From assembly GCA_963746805.1 (NCBI GenBank), contig CAVVCQ010000008.1, forward strand, positions 930,001-994,000: DNA of 64,000 nucleotides, given 5' to 3'. The first letter of the stretch is position 1. The number at the start of each line of letters is the position of its first letter. Both the position numbers and the translations under genes were made by a program. Positions 23,161 to 32,672 of the stretch are shown here, piece after piece. The notes under the pieces are model-generated. The model made no database searches. It saw nothing but the letters and a program-made list of their open reading frames with translations, and had not been told where the DNA came from. Origin of the DNA: DATHTC01 sp963746805. Lineage in GTDB: Bacteria > Actinomycetota > Thermoleophilia > Gaiellales > Gaiellaceae.

Positions 23161-25423
23161 ATGGCGATCGAGGCTGCGCCGTGGGTCGAGGTGCTCGAGG
23201 GCGAGGAGCTCGCCTACCTCGGCACGCAGCCGCCGCGCGAGGCCGTCTTCGCCCCGATTCCGGACGAGGTCGACCCCCGCGTCCGCGAGGCGCTCGCCGC
23301 CCGCGGCATCGACCGGCTCTACGCGCACCAGGCCGACGCCTGGGACGCCGCCCGCCGCGGCGGCAACGTCATCGTCACGACCGGCACGGCGTCGGGCAAG
23401 ACGCTCGCGTTCAACCTCCCCGTCCTGAGCGCCCTCGCGGCCGACCCGAAGCGGCGGGCGCTCTACCTCTACCCGACGAAGGCGCTCGCGCAGGACCAGG
23501 CACGCGCGCTCGCCGACCTCCGCGTGCCGCGCCTCCGCGCCGCGATCTACGACGGCGACACCGAGCAGGAGCGCCGCTGGCAGATACGCCGCTGGGCGAA
23601 CGTCATCCTGACCAACCCGGACATGCTCCACGTCGGCGTCCTCCCGCACCACGACCGCTGGGGCGACGTGCTCTCCAACCTCGCGTACGTCGTCGTCGAC
23701 GAGGCGCACGTCTACCGCGGCGTCTTCGGCTCGCACGTCGCCAACGTCCTCCGCCGCCTGCGCCGGCTCGCGCGCGTGTACGGCTCGGAGCCGCAGTTCC
23801 TCTTCGCCTCGGCGACGATCGCGAACCCGGGGGAGCTCGCGCACCTGCTCGCCGGCGAGGACGCGGCGGTGGTCGCAGACGACGGTGCGCCCCGGGCCGA
23901 GCGGACGATCGCGCTCTGGAACCCGGTCCTGCTCGACGAGGAGCTCGGGCAGCGTGCGTCGGCACTGGGCGAGGCCTCGCGCCTCATGGCGGGGCTCGTG
24001 TCGCGCGGCCTGCGCACGATCTGCTTCGCGAAGTCGCGCCGCACCGCGGAGCTCGTGCACCGCTTCACCGCCGACCGGGTCGAGCCCGAGATCGCGAAGC
24101 GGCTCGCGCCCTACCGCGCCGGCTATACGCCCGCCCAGCGGCGCGAGGTCGAGCGCCGCCTCGTGGAGGGCGACCTGCTCGGCGTGTCGGCCACCGACGC
24201 GCTCGAGCTCGGGATCGACATCGGGGAGCTCGACGCCGCCATCTCCGTCGGCTTCCCCGGGACGGTGGCCTCGTTGCGCCAGCAGTGGGGCCGCGCCGGC
24301 CGACGCGGGCACGGCCTGCGCGCTCCTGATCGCGAGCGAGGACGCCCTCGACCAGTTCTTCATGCGCGACCCCGAGGCGCTGCTCTCGCGGAACGTCGAG
24401 GCGGCGCGACTCGACCACGCGAACCCGCGGGTCCTCGACGGCCACGTCCTCTCGGCCGCGTTCGAGGCGCCGATCGACGACGCCGACCGGGCCACGCTCG
24501 GTGACGCCGCCCTCGAGCGCGCCGCCGCACTGCCCGAGCTCCAGCACACGCCGGCGGGCTGGGTCTGGGCAGGCAAGGACTACCCGGCCGCACGCGTGCC
24601 GCTGCGCTCGACCTCTCCCGACTCGTTCACGATCGTCGACGCGTCGACGGGGACGATCCTCGGCCTCGTCGAGCGCGAGCGGGCGTACTCGACGGTGCAC
24701 GAGGGCGCGATCTACCTCCATCTCGGCGACCAGTACCTCGTGCACGAGCTCGACCACACGGCACGCACCGCCGTCGTCTCGCCGTTCACCGGCGACTGGT
24801 ACACGATGGCGAAGAAGGAGACGAACACCGAGATCGTCGCCCCGGCGCGAGTCGAGCGGCGCCTCGGCCTCGAGCTCGCGTTCGGCGCGGTCGCGGTGAC
24901 GGAGCAGGTGATCGCCTACCAGAAGAAGGCCCGCGACGGCAGCACGCTCGAGACGGTGCCGCTCGACCTGCCCGAGACGACCTTCGAGACCGAGGCGGTC
25001 TGGTACCTGCCCGAGCCCGAGCAGCTGCAGGGGATCCGCGAGATGCCCCGATTGCTGGGCAGCCTCCACGCCGCCGAGCACGCGATGATCGCGCTGCTCC
25101 CGCTGTGGACGATGAGCGACCGCTGGGACATCGGCGGGCTCTCGACGAACCTCCACTACCAGACCGGCCGCCCCACGGTCTTCGTCTACGACGGCCACTC
25201 CGGCGGAGTCGGGATCGCCGAGCGCGGCTTCGACGTGTTCGAGGGCTGGGTGGCCGACACGGCCACGCTCCTCGAGCGCTGCCCGTGCGAGCACGGGTGC
25301 CCGTCCTGCGTCCAGTCTCCGAAGTGCGGCAACCTCAACGAGATGCTCGACAAGGCCGGGGCGCTCGGCTTGCTGCGGGCGATGCTCGCCGGTGTCGATT
25401 CCGGCGCCGCCCGATCGTCGTAG
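23161..25423 (+). CDS. DEAD/DEAH-box helicase with C-terminal Cys cluster, MrfA/YprA-like, frameshifted
   Basis: Corrected length about 753 residues. The helicase core has VTTGTASGKTLAFNLPVL (Walker A), VVVDEAHVYRG (Walker B), FASATIANPGELA, and in the second RecA domain TDALELGIDIGELDAAISVGFPG and QQWGRAGRRG. After a one-base insertion near 24318 it continues ALLIASEDALDQFFM through a DUF1998-type region to CPCEHGCPSCVQSPKCGN, a four-Cys metal site. MrfA of Bacillus repairs DNA damage with this architecture (family knowledge). ATG at 23161. No partner nuclease is adjacent. Confidence 0.9.
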
Positions 25424-25453
25424 AGTCGACATCGACCCCCAAGGAGGGACGAC

Positions 25454-25807
25454 ATGCAGTACATGCTCCTGATCTACGAGGCGCCCGGCCAGTGGCCGGA
25501 GGACGAGCAGGATCAGATGATGCGGGACTACTTCGCCTACACGGAGGAGCTCCGCGAGTCGGGCGCGTACATCGCCGGCGACGCGCTCCATCCGACCGAC
25601 ACGGCGAAGAGCGTCCAGGTCCGCGACGGCGAGACGATCGTCACCGACGGCCCGTTCGCGGAGACGCGCGAGCACCTCGGCGGCTACTACCTCATCGACG
25701 TCGACTCGGAGGAGGAGGCACACAGCTGGGCGGCGAAGATCCCGGGGGCACGGGTCGGCACGATCGAGATCCGCAAGGTCGTCGTCTTCGACCAGGCGCC
25801 TGCATGA
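25454..25807 (+). CDS. YCII-related / DGPF-domain protein 1
   Basis: 117 residues, start behind a clear SD (AAGGAGGG) at 25454. The DGPF signature is TIVTDGPFAETREHLGGYYLIDVDSEEEA, with the N-terminal MQYMLLIYEAP strand. DGPF proteins are linked to ECF42 sigma factors; their biochemical role is not settled. First of three paralogues that overlap by four bases each and end in the sigma gene. TAGAGT near 25422 may be the promoter. Confidence 0.9.
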   Translation: MQYMLLIYEAPGQWPEDEQDQMMRDYFAYTEELRESGAYIAGDALHPTDTAKSVQVRDGETIVTDGPFAETREHLGGYYLIDVDSEEEAHSWAAKIPGARVGTIEIRKVVVFDQAPA

Positions 25808-26169
25808 AGTACCTCGCCCTCATCCACTCCGACGAGCGGGCGTGGGCGGCGCTTCCCGACGACGAGCGGGCGGCGATCTACGCCCGCTACCGGGCGTTCG
25901 CCGACGACGCGGAGGCGGCCGGGAAGGTCGTCGAGGGCTACGAGCTCCAGCCGACGTCGACGGCGACGACTGTGCGCGTCGTCGACGGCCGGACGATCGT
26001 CACGGACGGCCCGTTCGCCGAGCTCCGCGAGCAGATCGCGGGGTACTTCATCCTCGAGTGCGGATCGTTCGACGAGGCGCTCGAGCTCGCCGCGCGCATC
26101 CCCGGCGCGGCACACGGCGCCGTCGAGGTCCGGCCCAGCTTCGTCGACGAGGAGGAGGCGGCGGCATGA
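25804..26169 (+). CDS. YCII-related / DGPF-domain protein 2
   Basis: 121 residues: MKYLALIHSDERAW, then RTIVTDGPFAELREQIAGYFILECGSFDEALELAARIPGA. ATG at 25804 overlaps the previous stop (ATGA). Same fold as its two neighbours; divergence between the three suggests an old triplication, possibly forming hetero-oligomers (inference). Confidence 0.9.
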   Translation: MKYLALIHSDERAWAALPDDERAAIYARYRAFADDAEAAGKVVEGYELQPTSTATTVRVVDGRTIVTDGPFAELREQIAGYFILECGSFDEALELAARIPGAAHGAVEVRPSFVDEEEAAA

Positions 26170-26531
26170 AGTACGCCCTGCTCCTCCAGAACGATGCCGC
26201 CGACGTCGCCCGCTGGAAGGAGCTGAGCGACGAGGAGGCGCGCGAGGCACGGGCGGCCGAGATCCCGAAGTGGGTCGCCGTGATGGAGCGGATGGAGGCT
26301 CGCGGCCAGCGGCTGTCGGGCCTGGAGCTCGACGAGCCCGAGACGGCCAAGGTCGTACGCATCGTGGACGGCGAGACGGTCGTCACCGACGGGCCCTACG
26401 CCGAGACGAAGGAGCTCGTCGGCGGGCTGATGACGGTCGAGTGCGCCGACCTCGACGAAGCGATCGAGCTCGCCGCGTCGATCCCGCTCGCAGCGAGAGG
26501 ATCGGTGGAGATCCGGCCGATCGACGAGTGA
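26166..26531 (+). CDS. YCII-related / DGPF-domain protein 3
   Basis: 121 residues: MKYALLLQNDAADVARWKELSDEE, then ETVVTDGPYAETKELVGGLMTVECADLDEAIELAAS. DGPY replaces DGPF, a common variant. ATG at 26166 overlaps the second gene's stop; its own stop overlaps the sigma GTG. Confidence 0.9.
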   Translation: MKYALLLQNDAADVARWKELSDEEAREARAAEIPKWVAVMERMEARGQRLSGLELDEPETAKVVRIVDGETVVTDGPYAETKELVGGLMTVECADLDEAIELAASIPLAARGSVEIRPIDE

Positions 26532-27739
26532 TCGAGCGGCTCTTCCGAGAGGAGTGGGGTCGCTCCGTCGCCGCGCTGGCCCGGGCGACGGGCGACCTCG
26601 CCCTCGCGGAGGACGCGGTGCAGGAGGCCTTCACGGCGGCGCTCGAGCGCTGGGGCGACCGACCGCCGGCGAATCCCGGCGGGTGGCTCTTCGCGACCGC
26701 CCGGAACCGCGCGATCGACCGGCTGCGGCGCGACCGCACCCTGCGCGAGAAGACGGAGTTGCTCGGCCGCCTCGAGGCCCTCGCTCCCGCAGATCCGGAG
26801 GACACCGACATGAACGCGATCCCCGACGACCGGCTCGACCTGATCTTCACGTGCTGCCACCCGGCGCTCGCGAGCGAGGCGCGCGTGTCGCTGACGTTGC
26901 GCGAGGTCGCGGGCCTGACCACGGGCGAGATCGCGCGGGCCTTCCTCGTGACCGAGACGACGATGGCGCAGCGGCTCGTGCGGGCGAAGCGGAAGATCCG
27001 CGCCGCGGGGATCCCGTTCCGGACGCCGCCCGACCACCTGCTCCCCGACCGCCTCGCGGCCGTGCTCGCGGTCGTCTACCTCGTCTTCAACGAGGGCTAC
27101 GCCTCGACCGCCTCCGACGAGCTCGTCCGGCGCGAGCTGTGCGACGAGGCGGTGCGACTCGGGAAGCTCCTCGCGGTGCTGATGCCGGACGAGCCCGAGG
27201 TGCTCGGCCTGCTCGCGCTGTTGCTCCTCCACGACGCGAGGCGCGAGGCGCGCGTCGACGAGCACGGCGACCTCGTCCTGCTCGAGGACCAGGACCGCAC
27301 GCGCTGGAACCGCGACCGGATCGGCGAGGGCACGCGGGTGCTGGAGCGGGCGCTGCGCCTCGGACGGCCCGGGCCGTACCAGCTGCAGGCCGGGATCGCG
27401 TCGATCCACGTGGCAGCCGCGCGGCCCGAGGACACGGACTGGGGCGAGATCGCGGCGCTCTACGCGGGGCTCGCGGCGCTGACGCCGTCGCCGGTCGTCG
27501 AGCTGAACCGCGCCGTGGCGGTGGCGATGGCGCGTGGGCCCGAGCAGGGGCTCGCGCTGGTCGACCGGATCGGCGGACTCGACGGCTACCACCTGCTCCA
27601 CGCGACGCGCGCCGACCTGCTCCGGCGGCTCGGTCGGCTCGACGAGGCCGAGTCGGCCTACCGCCGCGCCCACGAACTCGCGACGAGCCCGGTCGAGCGG
27701 CGCTACCTCGAGCGGCGCCTGGCCGAGACGCGACAATGA
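26528..27739 (+). CDS. ECF RNA polymerase sigma factor, ECF42 type
   Basis: 403 residues. Region 2 begins IERLFREEWGRSVAALARATGDLALAEDAVQEAFTAALERWG and region 4 contains LTLREVAGLTTGEIARAFLVTETTMAQRLVRAKRKI. The 200-residue C-terminal extension (DHLLPDRLAAVLAVVYLVFNEGY, later TPR-like LLHATRADLLRRLGRLDEAESAYRRAHEL) and the three DGPF genes upstream mark group ECF42, which has no classical anti-sigma (family knowledge). GTG at 26528 overlaps the third YCII gene. Control probably runs through the extension. Confidence 0.93.
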   Translation: MIERLFREEWGRSVAALARATGDLALAEDAVQEAFTAALERWGDRPPANPGGWLFATARNRAIDRLRRDRTLREKTELLGRLEALAPADPEDTDMNAIPDDRLDLIFTCCHPALASEARVSLTLREVAGLTTGEIARAFLVTETTMAQRLVRAKRKIRAAGIPFRTPPDHLLPDRLAAVLAVVYLVFNEGYASTASDELVRRELCDEAVRLGKLLAVLMPDEPEVLGLLALLLLHDARREARVDEHGDLVLLEDQDRTRWNRDRIGEGTRVLERALRLGRPGPYQLQAGIASIHVAAARPEDTDWGEIAALYAGLAALTPSPVVELNRAVAVAMARGPEQGLALVDRIGGLDGYHLLHATRADLLRRLGRLDEAESAYRRAHELATSPVERRYLERRLAETRQ

Positions 27740-27743
27740 GCCG

Positions 27744-28202
27744 GTGCGCGTCTCGGCCAAGACCGACTACGCCCTCCGTGCGATGGCGGAGCTGGCAGCC
27801 GCGCCGTCGGGACCGGTGAAGGGCGAGCGGCTCGCGTCCTCGCAGGAGATCCCGCTCAAGTTCCTCGAGAACATCCTCACGGAGCTGCGCAGGGCCGAGC
27901 TCGTGGCGACCCAGCGCGGCGCCGAGGGCGGGTACCGGTTGGCGCGGCCCGCGGACGAGATCACGCTCGCCGACGTGATCCGGGCCGTCGACGGGCCGCT
28001 GGCGAACGTCCGCGGCGAGCGCCCCGACACGCTCGTCTACACGGGCGCCGCCGAGCCGCTGCGCGACGTCTGGCTCGCGGTGCGCGCGAGCCTCCGCGCC
28101 GTGCTCGAGACCGTGACGCTCGCGGATCTCGCCGCCGGCCGCCTCCCGGACGAGGTCGCGGAGCTCGCCGCTACCGGAAGACGCGCTCCCTCGTCGGCCT
28201 GA
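27744..28202 (+). CDS. Rrf2-family transcription regulator, no Cys cluster
   Basis: 152 residues. The winged helix reads RVSAKTDYALRAMAELA, LASSQEIPLKFLENILTELRRAELVATQRGAEGGYRLARP and ITLADVIRAVDGPLA. It lacks the three cysteines of Fe-S Rrf2 proteins such as IscR, so it is of the CymR-like type that controls sulfur uptake (family knowledge). Convergent with cysA, overlapping it by 32 bp. It starts 5 bp after the sigma gene, so may be in that transcript. Likely regulator of the neighbouring sulfate transporter. Confidence 0.88.
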   Translation: MRVSAKTDYALRAMAELAAAPSGPVKGERLASSQEIPLKFLENILTELRRAELVATQRGAEGGYRLARPADEITLADVIRAVDGPLANVRGERPDTLVYTGAAEPLRDVWLAVRASLRAVLETVTLADLAAGRLPDEVAELAATGRRAPSSA

Positions 28203-29123
28203 CCCAGACGATGTCGCCCGGTGCAGCTCCAGCTCCTCGGCCTCCGACCGGGACAGCTGCGCCACGAGCGTCCTCGCCGTCGACGCGCTCGAGCTCGACG
28301 CGGACCTCGAAGCCGAGGTGCACGACGCGGCGCACCTGCACCTCCTCGGTGTCGCCGTTCGGCTCGCTCGTGAACTCGAGGTCGTGCGGCCGCACGTACG
28401 CGTCCCCGACCTTCGTGACCGCGCCCGACGAACGTCATCACGAACTCGGTCGCCGGCTCCTCGTAGAGCAGCCGCGGCGCGCCGACCTGCTCGATCCGGC
28501 CGTCGTTCATGACCACGATCTCGTCGGCGACGTCCATCGCCTCCTCCTGGTCGTGCGTGACGAACACCGTCGTCACGTGCACCTCGTCGTGGAGGTGCCG
28601 CAGCCACTGGCGCAGCGACTTCCGCACCCGCGCGTCGAGGGCGCCGAACGGCTCGTCGAGCAGGAGCACCGACGGCTCGACCGCGAGCGCCCGTGCGAGC
28701 GCCATCCGCTGCCGCTGGCCGCCGGAGAGCTGCGCCGGATAGCGGTCGCCGAAGGCGCGCGAGCTGCACGAGCGCGAGGAGCTCGTCGACGCGCTCGCGG
28801 ATCTCCGCCTTCGGGCGCTTCCGCACCGTCAGCCCGAAGGCGACGTTGTCCCGGACGGTCATGTGCTTGAACGCCGCGTAGTGCTGGAAGACGAACCCGA
28901 CTCCGCGCTGCTGCGGCGAGAGGCGAGTCGCGTCGCGGCCGTCGATCTCGACCGTGCCGGCGTCCGGCGTCTCGAGGCCGGCGATGACGCGGAGCAGGGT
29001 CGACTTCCCGCTGCCGCTGGGCCCGAGCAGGGCGGTGAGCGCTCCCGCCGGCACCTCGATCGACACGCCGTCGAGGGCGGTGAAGTCGCCGAACCGCTTG
29101 ACGACGTCGCGCGCGACGATCAT
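28171..29123 (-). CDS. cysA: sulfate/thiosulfate ABC transporter ATPase, several frameshifts
   Basis: Powers sulfate import. Walker A GPSGSGKSTLLRVIAGLE, Q-loop FQHYAAF, signature QLSGGQRQRMALARALAV, Walker B VLLLDEPFGALD and the VTHDQEEAMDVADEI switch are all present but spread over frames. I see four indels: extra bases near 28757, 28427 and 28272, and a missing base near 28222. Corrected, the C-terminal part reads AVTKVGDAYVRPHDLEF and ends GDIVWVRPTRERVFR, about 316 residues. ATG at 29123 overlaps the cysW stop. Four indels in one gene is the highest density in the window. Confidence 0.88.
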
Positions 29124-29910
29124 CGCGTCTCCTCCTTCGGCTTGAACAGGGTCATGAGCAGCAGGACCGCGATGCGCGAGGATCGCGAGGACGACCGACG
29201 CGGCGTAGGCGCCGACGAGGTCGAAGCTCTGGAACCGCTCCTCCACGTGGATCGTCATCGTCTGCGTCTCGCCGACGATGCGGCCCGAGACGACCGTGAC
29301 GGCGCCGTACTCGCCGAGCGCGCGTGCGGTCGTCAGCACGACGCCGTAGGCGACGCGCCCAGCGGATCGCCGGGAACGTGATCCGGCGGAACGTCTGGAA
29401 GGAGCCGGCGCCGAGCGTGGCGGCCGCCTGCTCCTGGTCGGTGCCGATCTCGCGCAGCACCGGCACGACCTCGCGGACGACGAACGGCAGCGAGACGAAG
29501 ATCGTCGCGAGCACCATCCCCGGCAGCGAGAAGATCACCTGGATCCCGCTCGCCGCGAGCGCCCCGCCGAACCAGCCGTCGCTGCCGTAGAGCAGCAGCA
29601 GCGAGAGCCCGACCACGATCGGCGACAGCGCGAGCGGCAGGTCGACGAGCGCGTTCACGAGCCCGACTCCGCGGAAGCGGTGTCGCACGATCACGAGCGC
29701 GCAGAGAATCCCGAAGACGGTGTTGAGCGGCACGGCGATCGCCGCGATCAGCACGGTCAGCCACAGTGCGTGCAGCGCCTCGGGCGTCGTCACCGCGGCC
29801 CAGAACGTGTCGAACCCGTCCTCGAAGGCGCGGTAGAAGACGAGCGCGACGGGCCCGACGAGCACGGCCGCGAGATAGCCGAGGGCGACGAAACGGAGCG
29901 CGTACTTCAC
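29120..29910 (-). CDS. cysW: sulfate ABC transporter permease, two frameshifts
   Basis: Membrane subunit with about six helices, corrected length 262. It reads KYALRFVALGYLAAVLVGPVALVFYRAFEDG and LPLALSPIVVGLSLLLLYG. After an extra base near 29359 it gives AVAYGVVLTTARALGEYGAVTVVSGRI, the conserved ALGEFG loop region that contacts CysA. Another extra base near 29172 precedes the ending LLLMTLFKPKEETR. GTG at 29910 overlaps the cysT stop. Confidence 0.88.
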
Positions 29911-30728
29911 CGGTCGTGCCTCGTCGCGAGCCGGCGGATCCCGCCGATGCCGAGCAGCACGCCGAACGAGATCGCGAGCAGCAGCACCGACACCGCGGCG
30001 GCGCCCGTGACGTTGTCGCTCTCGATCTGGCCGAAGATGTAGACGGACGAGACCTGCGTCTGGAAGGGCAGGTTGCCGCTGATCAGGACGACCGACCCGA
30101 ACTCGCCGACCGCACGCGCGAACGCGAGCGCGACGCCCGACAGGATCCCCGGCAGCAGGTTCGGGAACACGATCCGGCGAAACGTCGCCATCCGTCCCGC
30201 GCCGAGCGAGGCGGCCGCCTCCTCCATCTCCCGGTCGAGCTCGAGCAGCACCGGCTGCACCGTCCGGACGACGAACGGGAGCGTGACGAAGAGCAGCGCG
30301 AGCAGCACCGCCCAGCGCGTGTACGCCGCGTTCACCCCGACGGGGCTCAACGGCCCGTAGAGCGCGAGCAGCGTCACGCCGGCGACGATCGTCGGCAGCG
30401 CGAACGGCAGGTCGATCACCGCGTTGACGAGGTTCTGGCCCCGGAAGCTGTCGCGCACGAGGACCCACGCGATCAGGGTCCCGACGACGGCGTTCACGAA
30501 CGCGACGCCCAGCGAGGCGAGCAGCGTCAGCTTCAGCGCCGCGACGGCGTCGGGTGCCGTGATCGAGTCCCAGAACGTCTGGCCGCCCTCCCGGGTCGAC
30601 TGCCAGACGAGAGCCGCGAGCGGGAGGACGACGATCAGCCCGAGGTACGCGGTGACGAACGCACGCCCGAGGGCGGCCGACAGGGCCGCCCTCTGGTCGG
30701 TGGGACGTGACAGGGCGAGCGAGCTCAC
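29907..30728 (-). CDS. cysT: sulfate ABC transporter permease
   Basis: 273 residues, about six helices, no frameshift. Signatures are DLPFALPTIVAGVTLLALYG and the EAA-type loop ALAFARAVGEFGSVVLISGN. Pairs with CysW to form the membrane channel. GTG at 30728 lies 7 bp upstream-overlapping the end of sbp (30733) on the same strand. Order sbp-cysT-cysW-cysA is the usual one. Confidence 0.93.
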   Translation of the reverse strand: MSSLALSRPTDQRAALSAALGRAFVTAYLGLIVVLPLAALVWQSTREGGQTFWDSITAPDAVAALKLTLLASLGVAFVNAVVGTLIAWVLVRDSFRGQNLVNAVIDLPFALPTIVAGVTLLALYGPLSPVGVNAAYTRWAVLLALLFVTLPFVVRTVQPVLLELDREMEEAAASLGAGRMATFRRIVFPNLLPGILSGVALAFARAVGEFGSVVLISGNLPFQTQVSSVYIFGQIESDNVTGAAAVSVLLLAISFGVLLGIGGIRRLATRHDR

Positions 30729-30732
30729 GCCG

Positions 30733-31746
30733 TCACTCGAGCGACTCCCCGAGCTCGCGCTGGATGCCGGCGAAGATCCCACTCTCCCGGTCGAAGAACT
30801 CCGAGGAGACCTCGTCCCAGCCGCCGAGGTCGGCGATCGTGAACAGGGTCTCCGGCGTCGGGTAGCGCTCCTCCTCGAGAACGTCCGGGAGGATCGAGCG
30901 GTAGCCCTTCTCGGCGAAGACCTTCTGCGCGTCGGGCGTGCGGAGGAAGTCGACGAACGCCTGGCCTGCGCGGGCGCGTCCTTCGTCACCGCGATCGGGT
31001 TCTCGATCAGGATCGTCTGGTCGGGGATGACGTACTCGAGCTTCTGGCCCGCCTGCTGCGCGGTGATGGCCTCGTTCTCGTACGCGATCAGGACGTCGCC
31101 CTTGCCGGCCGCGAAGGTCTGCAGCGACTCGCGGGCCGACTTGTCCTGCACCGACACGTTGCGGAACAGACGGCGCAGGTACTCGATCGCCTCGTCCTTC
31201 GTCTTCCCCTGCTCGAGCTGCGCCCCGTACGCGGCCATGACGTTCCAGCGCGCGCCGCCCGAGGTGAACGGGTTGGGGGTGATCACCTCGACGTCCTCGC
31301 GCACGAGGTCGTCCCAGCTTCGGATCCCCTTCGGGTTGCCCTCGCGCACGGCGAAGACGACGACCGAGTCGGTGACCATGCCGTCGTGCGTCGTCGGAGG
31401 CCCAGTCCTCGGCGACGATCCCGGCCTCGACAAGGCGCGTCACGTCCGGCTCGAGCGAGAAGGCGACGACGTCCGCCGGCAGGCCCGACTCGACGGCGCG
31501 GGACTGCTCGCCCGAGCTGCCGTACGACTGGGAGATCGAGACGCCCTCACCCGCCGGCGTCTTCGCGAACGCCGGGATCAGCTCGGCGTACGCCTCGCGG
31601 GGCGTCGAGTACGCGGCGAGCGCGAGCTTGGACGAGCCGCCGCTCCCGCCGCTCGCCTCGCTGGTGCCGCCGCAGGAGGCGGCGAGCAGGGCGACCGCGG
31701 CGAGCGCGGCGCCAATCACGAGTTTGTTCATCGGTTGAGTAGACAT
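30733..31746 (-). CDS. sbp: sulfate-binding lipoprotein, two frameshifts
   Basis: The extracellular substrate-binding subunit. The lipobox LLAASC near residue 24 anchors it to the membrane. It reads LALAAYSTPREAYAELIPAFAK and SYGSSGEQSRAVESGLPADVVAFSLEPDVTRLVEAGIV. After an extra base near 31390 it gives HDGMVTDSVVVFAVREGNPKGI, ITPNPFTSGGARWN; after a missing base near 30966, QAFVDFLRTPDAQKVFAEKGYR. Corrected length 337. ATG at 31746 is supported by TATAAG 8 bases upstream; the ATG at 31731 is an alternative. Confidence 0.9.
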   Translation of the reverse strand: MSTQPMNKLVIGAALAAVALLAASCGGTSEASGGSGGSSKLALAAYSTPREAYAELIPAFAKTPAGEGVSISQSYGSSGEQSRAVESGLPADVVAFSLEPDVTRLVEAGIVAEDWASDDARRHGHRLGRRLRRARGQPEGDPKLGRPRARGRRGDHPQPVHLGRRALERHGRVRGAARAGEDEGRGDRVPAPSVPQRVGAGQVGPRVAADLRGRQGRRPDRVRERGHHRAAGGPEARVRHPRPDDPDREPDRGDEGRARAGQAFVDFLRTPDAQKVFAEKGYRSILPDVLEEERYPTPETLFTIADLGGWDEVSSEFFDRESGIFAGIQRELGESLE

Positions 31747-31754
31747 TGGGTGGA

Positions 31755-31771
31755 CTTATACCAGGCATAAG
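31755..31771. promoter_or_regulatory. inverted repeat at sbp promoter, candidate Rrf2 site
   Basis: CTTATACCAGGCATAAG has CTTAT/ATAAG arms around a seven-base centre and covers the sbp -10 (TATAAG on the minus strand). A protein bound here would block sbp-cysTWA. The nearby Rrf2/CymR-like regulator is the obvious candidate (inference). Confidence 0.45.
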
Positions 31772-31784
31772 GAGACCGTGTCGC

Positions 31785-31790
31785 TAGGAT
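31785..31790 (+). promoter_or_regulatory. candidate -10 of the DDAH-like gene
   Basis: TAGGAT with exactly 7 bases to the GTG at 31798, the common leaderless arrangement of this window. Confidence 0.45.
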
Positions 31791-31797
31791 CGACGCG

Positions 31798-32631
31798 GTG
31801 CCGATGACACGCCCCCTCCGCCGCGTCCTCGTGCGGCCGCCGGCGCCCTCGGCGCTCGAGCATTGGCGTGAGTACGGCTGGCACGGCGAGCCGGACGCGG
31901 TCGGGATCGCAGCCGAGCACGAGGCCTTCCGGGACACGATCGCAGCGGCCGGCGTCGAGGTCGTCGTCGCCGAGCCCGACCCGGAGAACCCGGACGCGAT
32001 CTACGTCTACGACCCGGCGCTCGTCACGCCGCAGGGCGCCGTCGTGCTCCGCCCCGGCAAGCCGGGCCGCCGGCCCGAGGCCGCCCTCATCGCCCGCGAC
32101 CTCGAAGCCGCCGGCGTCTCGGTGCTGGGACGGATCGAGGCGCCGGGAGAGCTCGAGGGCGGCGACACGCTGTGGCTCGACGAGCGGACCCTCGCGGTCG
32201 GGCTCGGCTACCGCACGAACGAGGCCGGCGCCGAGCAGCTGCGGGCGGCGCTGCCCGACGTCGACGTGCTCGCCTACGACCTCCCGTACTGGCGCGGCCG
32301 CGGCGAGATCCTCCACCTGATGAGCCTCGTCTCACCGCTCGACACCGACCTCGCGCTCGTGTACCTGCCGCTGCTTCCGGTGCGGCTCGTGGAGCTGATG
32401 CGAGAACGCGGAGTCGCGTTCGTCGAGGTGCCGGACGAGGAGTTCGAGTCGATGGGCTGCAACGTCCTCGCGCTCGGTCCGCGGCTGGCGCTCGCGCTCG
32501 AGGGCAACCCGGAGACACGGCGGCGGCTGGAGGCGGCGGGCGTGGACGTGCGCACCTACCGCGGCGAGGAGCTCTCGCGCAAGGGCGACGGCGGCCCGAC
32601 GTGCCTCACGCGTCCGCTCCTACGCGGATAG
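31798..32631 (+). CDS. DDAH / amidinotransferase-family hydrolase
   Basis: 277 residues of the pentein fold. DDAH-like signatures are EGGDTLWLDERTLAVGLGYRTNEAGAEQLR, GEILHLMSLVSPLD with the catalytic His, and ESMGCNVLALGPRLALALEGN. The Cys nucleophile is probably that of GCN or of the C-terminal GPTCLTRPLL. Likely reactions are hydrolysis of methylated arginine to citrulline or a related guanidino substrate. GTG at 31798; ATG at 31804 is possible. Divergent from sbp. Confidence 0.85.
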   Translation: MPMTRPLRRVLVRPPAPSALEHWREYGWHGEPDAVGIAAEHEAFRDTIAAAGVEVVVAEPDPENPDAIYVYDPALVTPQGAVVLRPGKPGRRPEAALIARDLEAAGVSVLGRIEAPGELEGGDTLWLDERTLAVGLGYRTNEAGAEQLRAALPDVDVLAYDLPYWRGRGEILHLMSLVSPLDTDLALVYLPLLPVRLVELMRERGVAFVEVPDEEFESMGCNVLALGPRLALALEGNPETRRRLEAAGVDVRTYRGEELSRKGDGGPTCLTRPLLRG

Positions 32632-32632
32632 G

Positions 32633-32659
32633 GAGCCGGCCCCGCGAAGGGGCCGGCTC
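32633..32659. terminator. bidirectional terminator after DDAH-like gene
   Basis: Perfect 11-bp stem GAGCCGGCCCC / GGGGCCGGCTC with a GCGAA loop, between two convergent genes. Confidence 0.8.
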
Positions 32660-32672
32660 GACAGGCGGTGCG

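Noticed and set aside
28171..31746. Decayed (pseudogene) sulfate transporter
   Set aside because: Eight indels in three genes, but every catalytic and structural motif is kept, cysT is intact, and the same error type hits dnaA. Sequence error is simpler.
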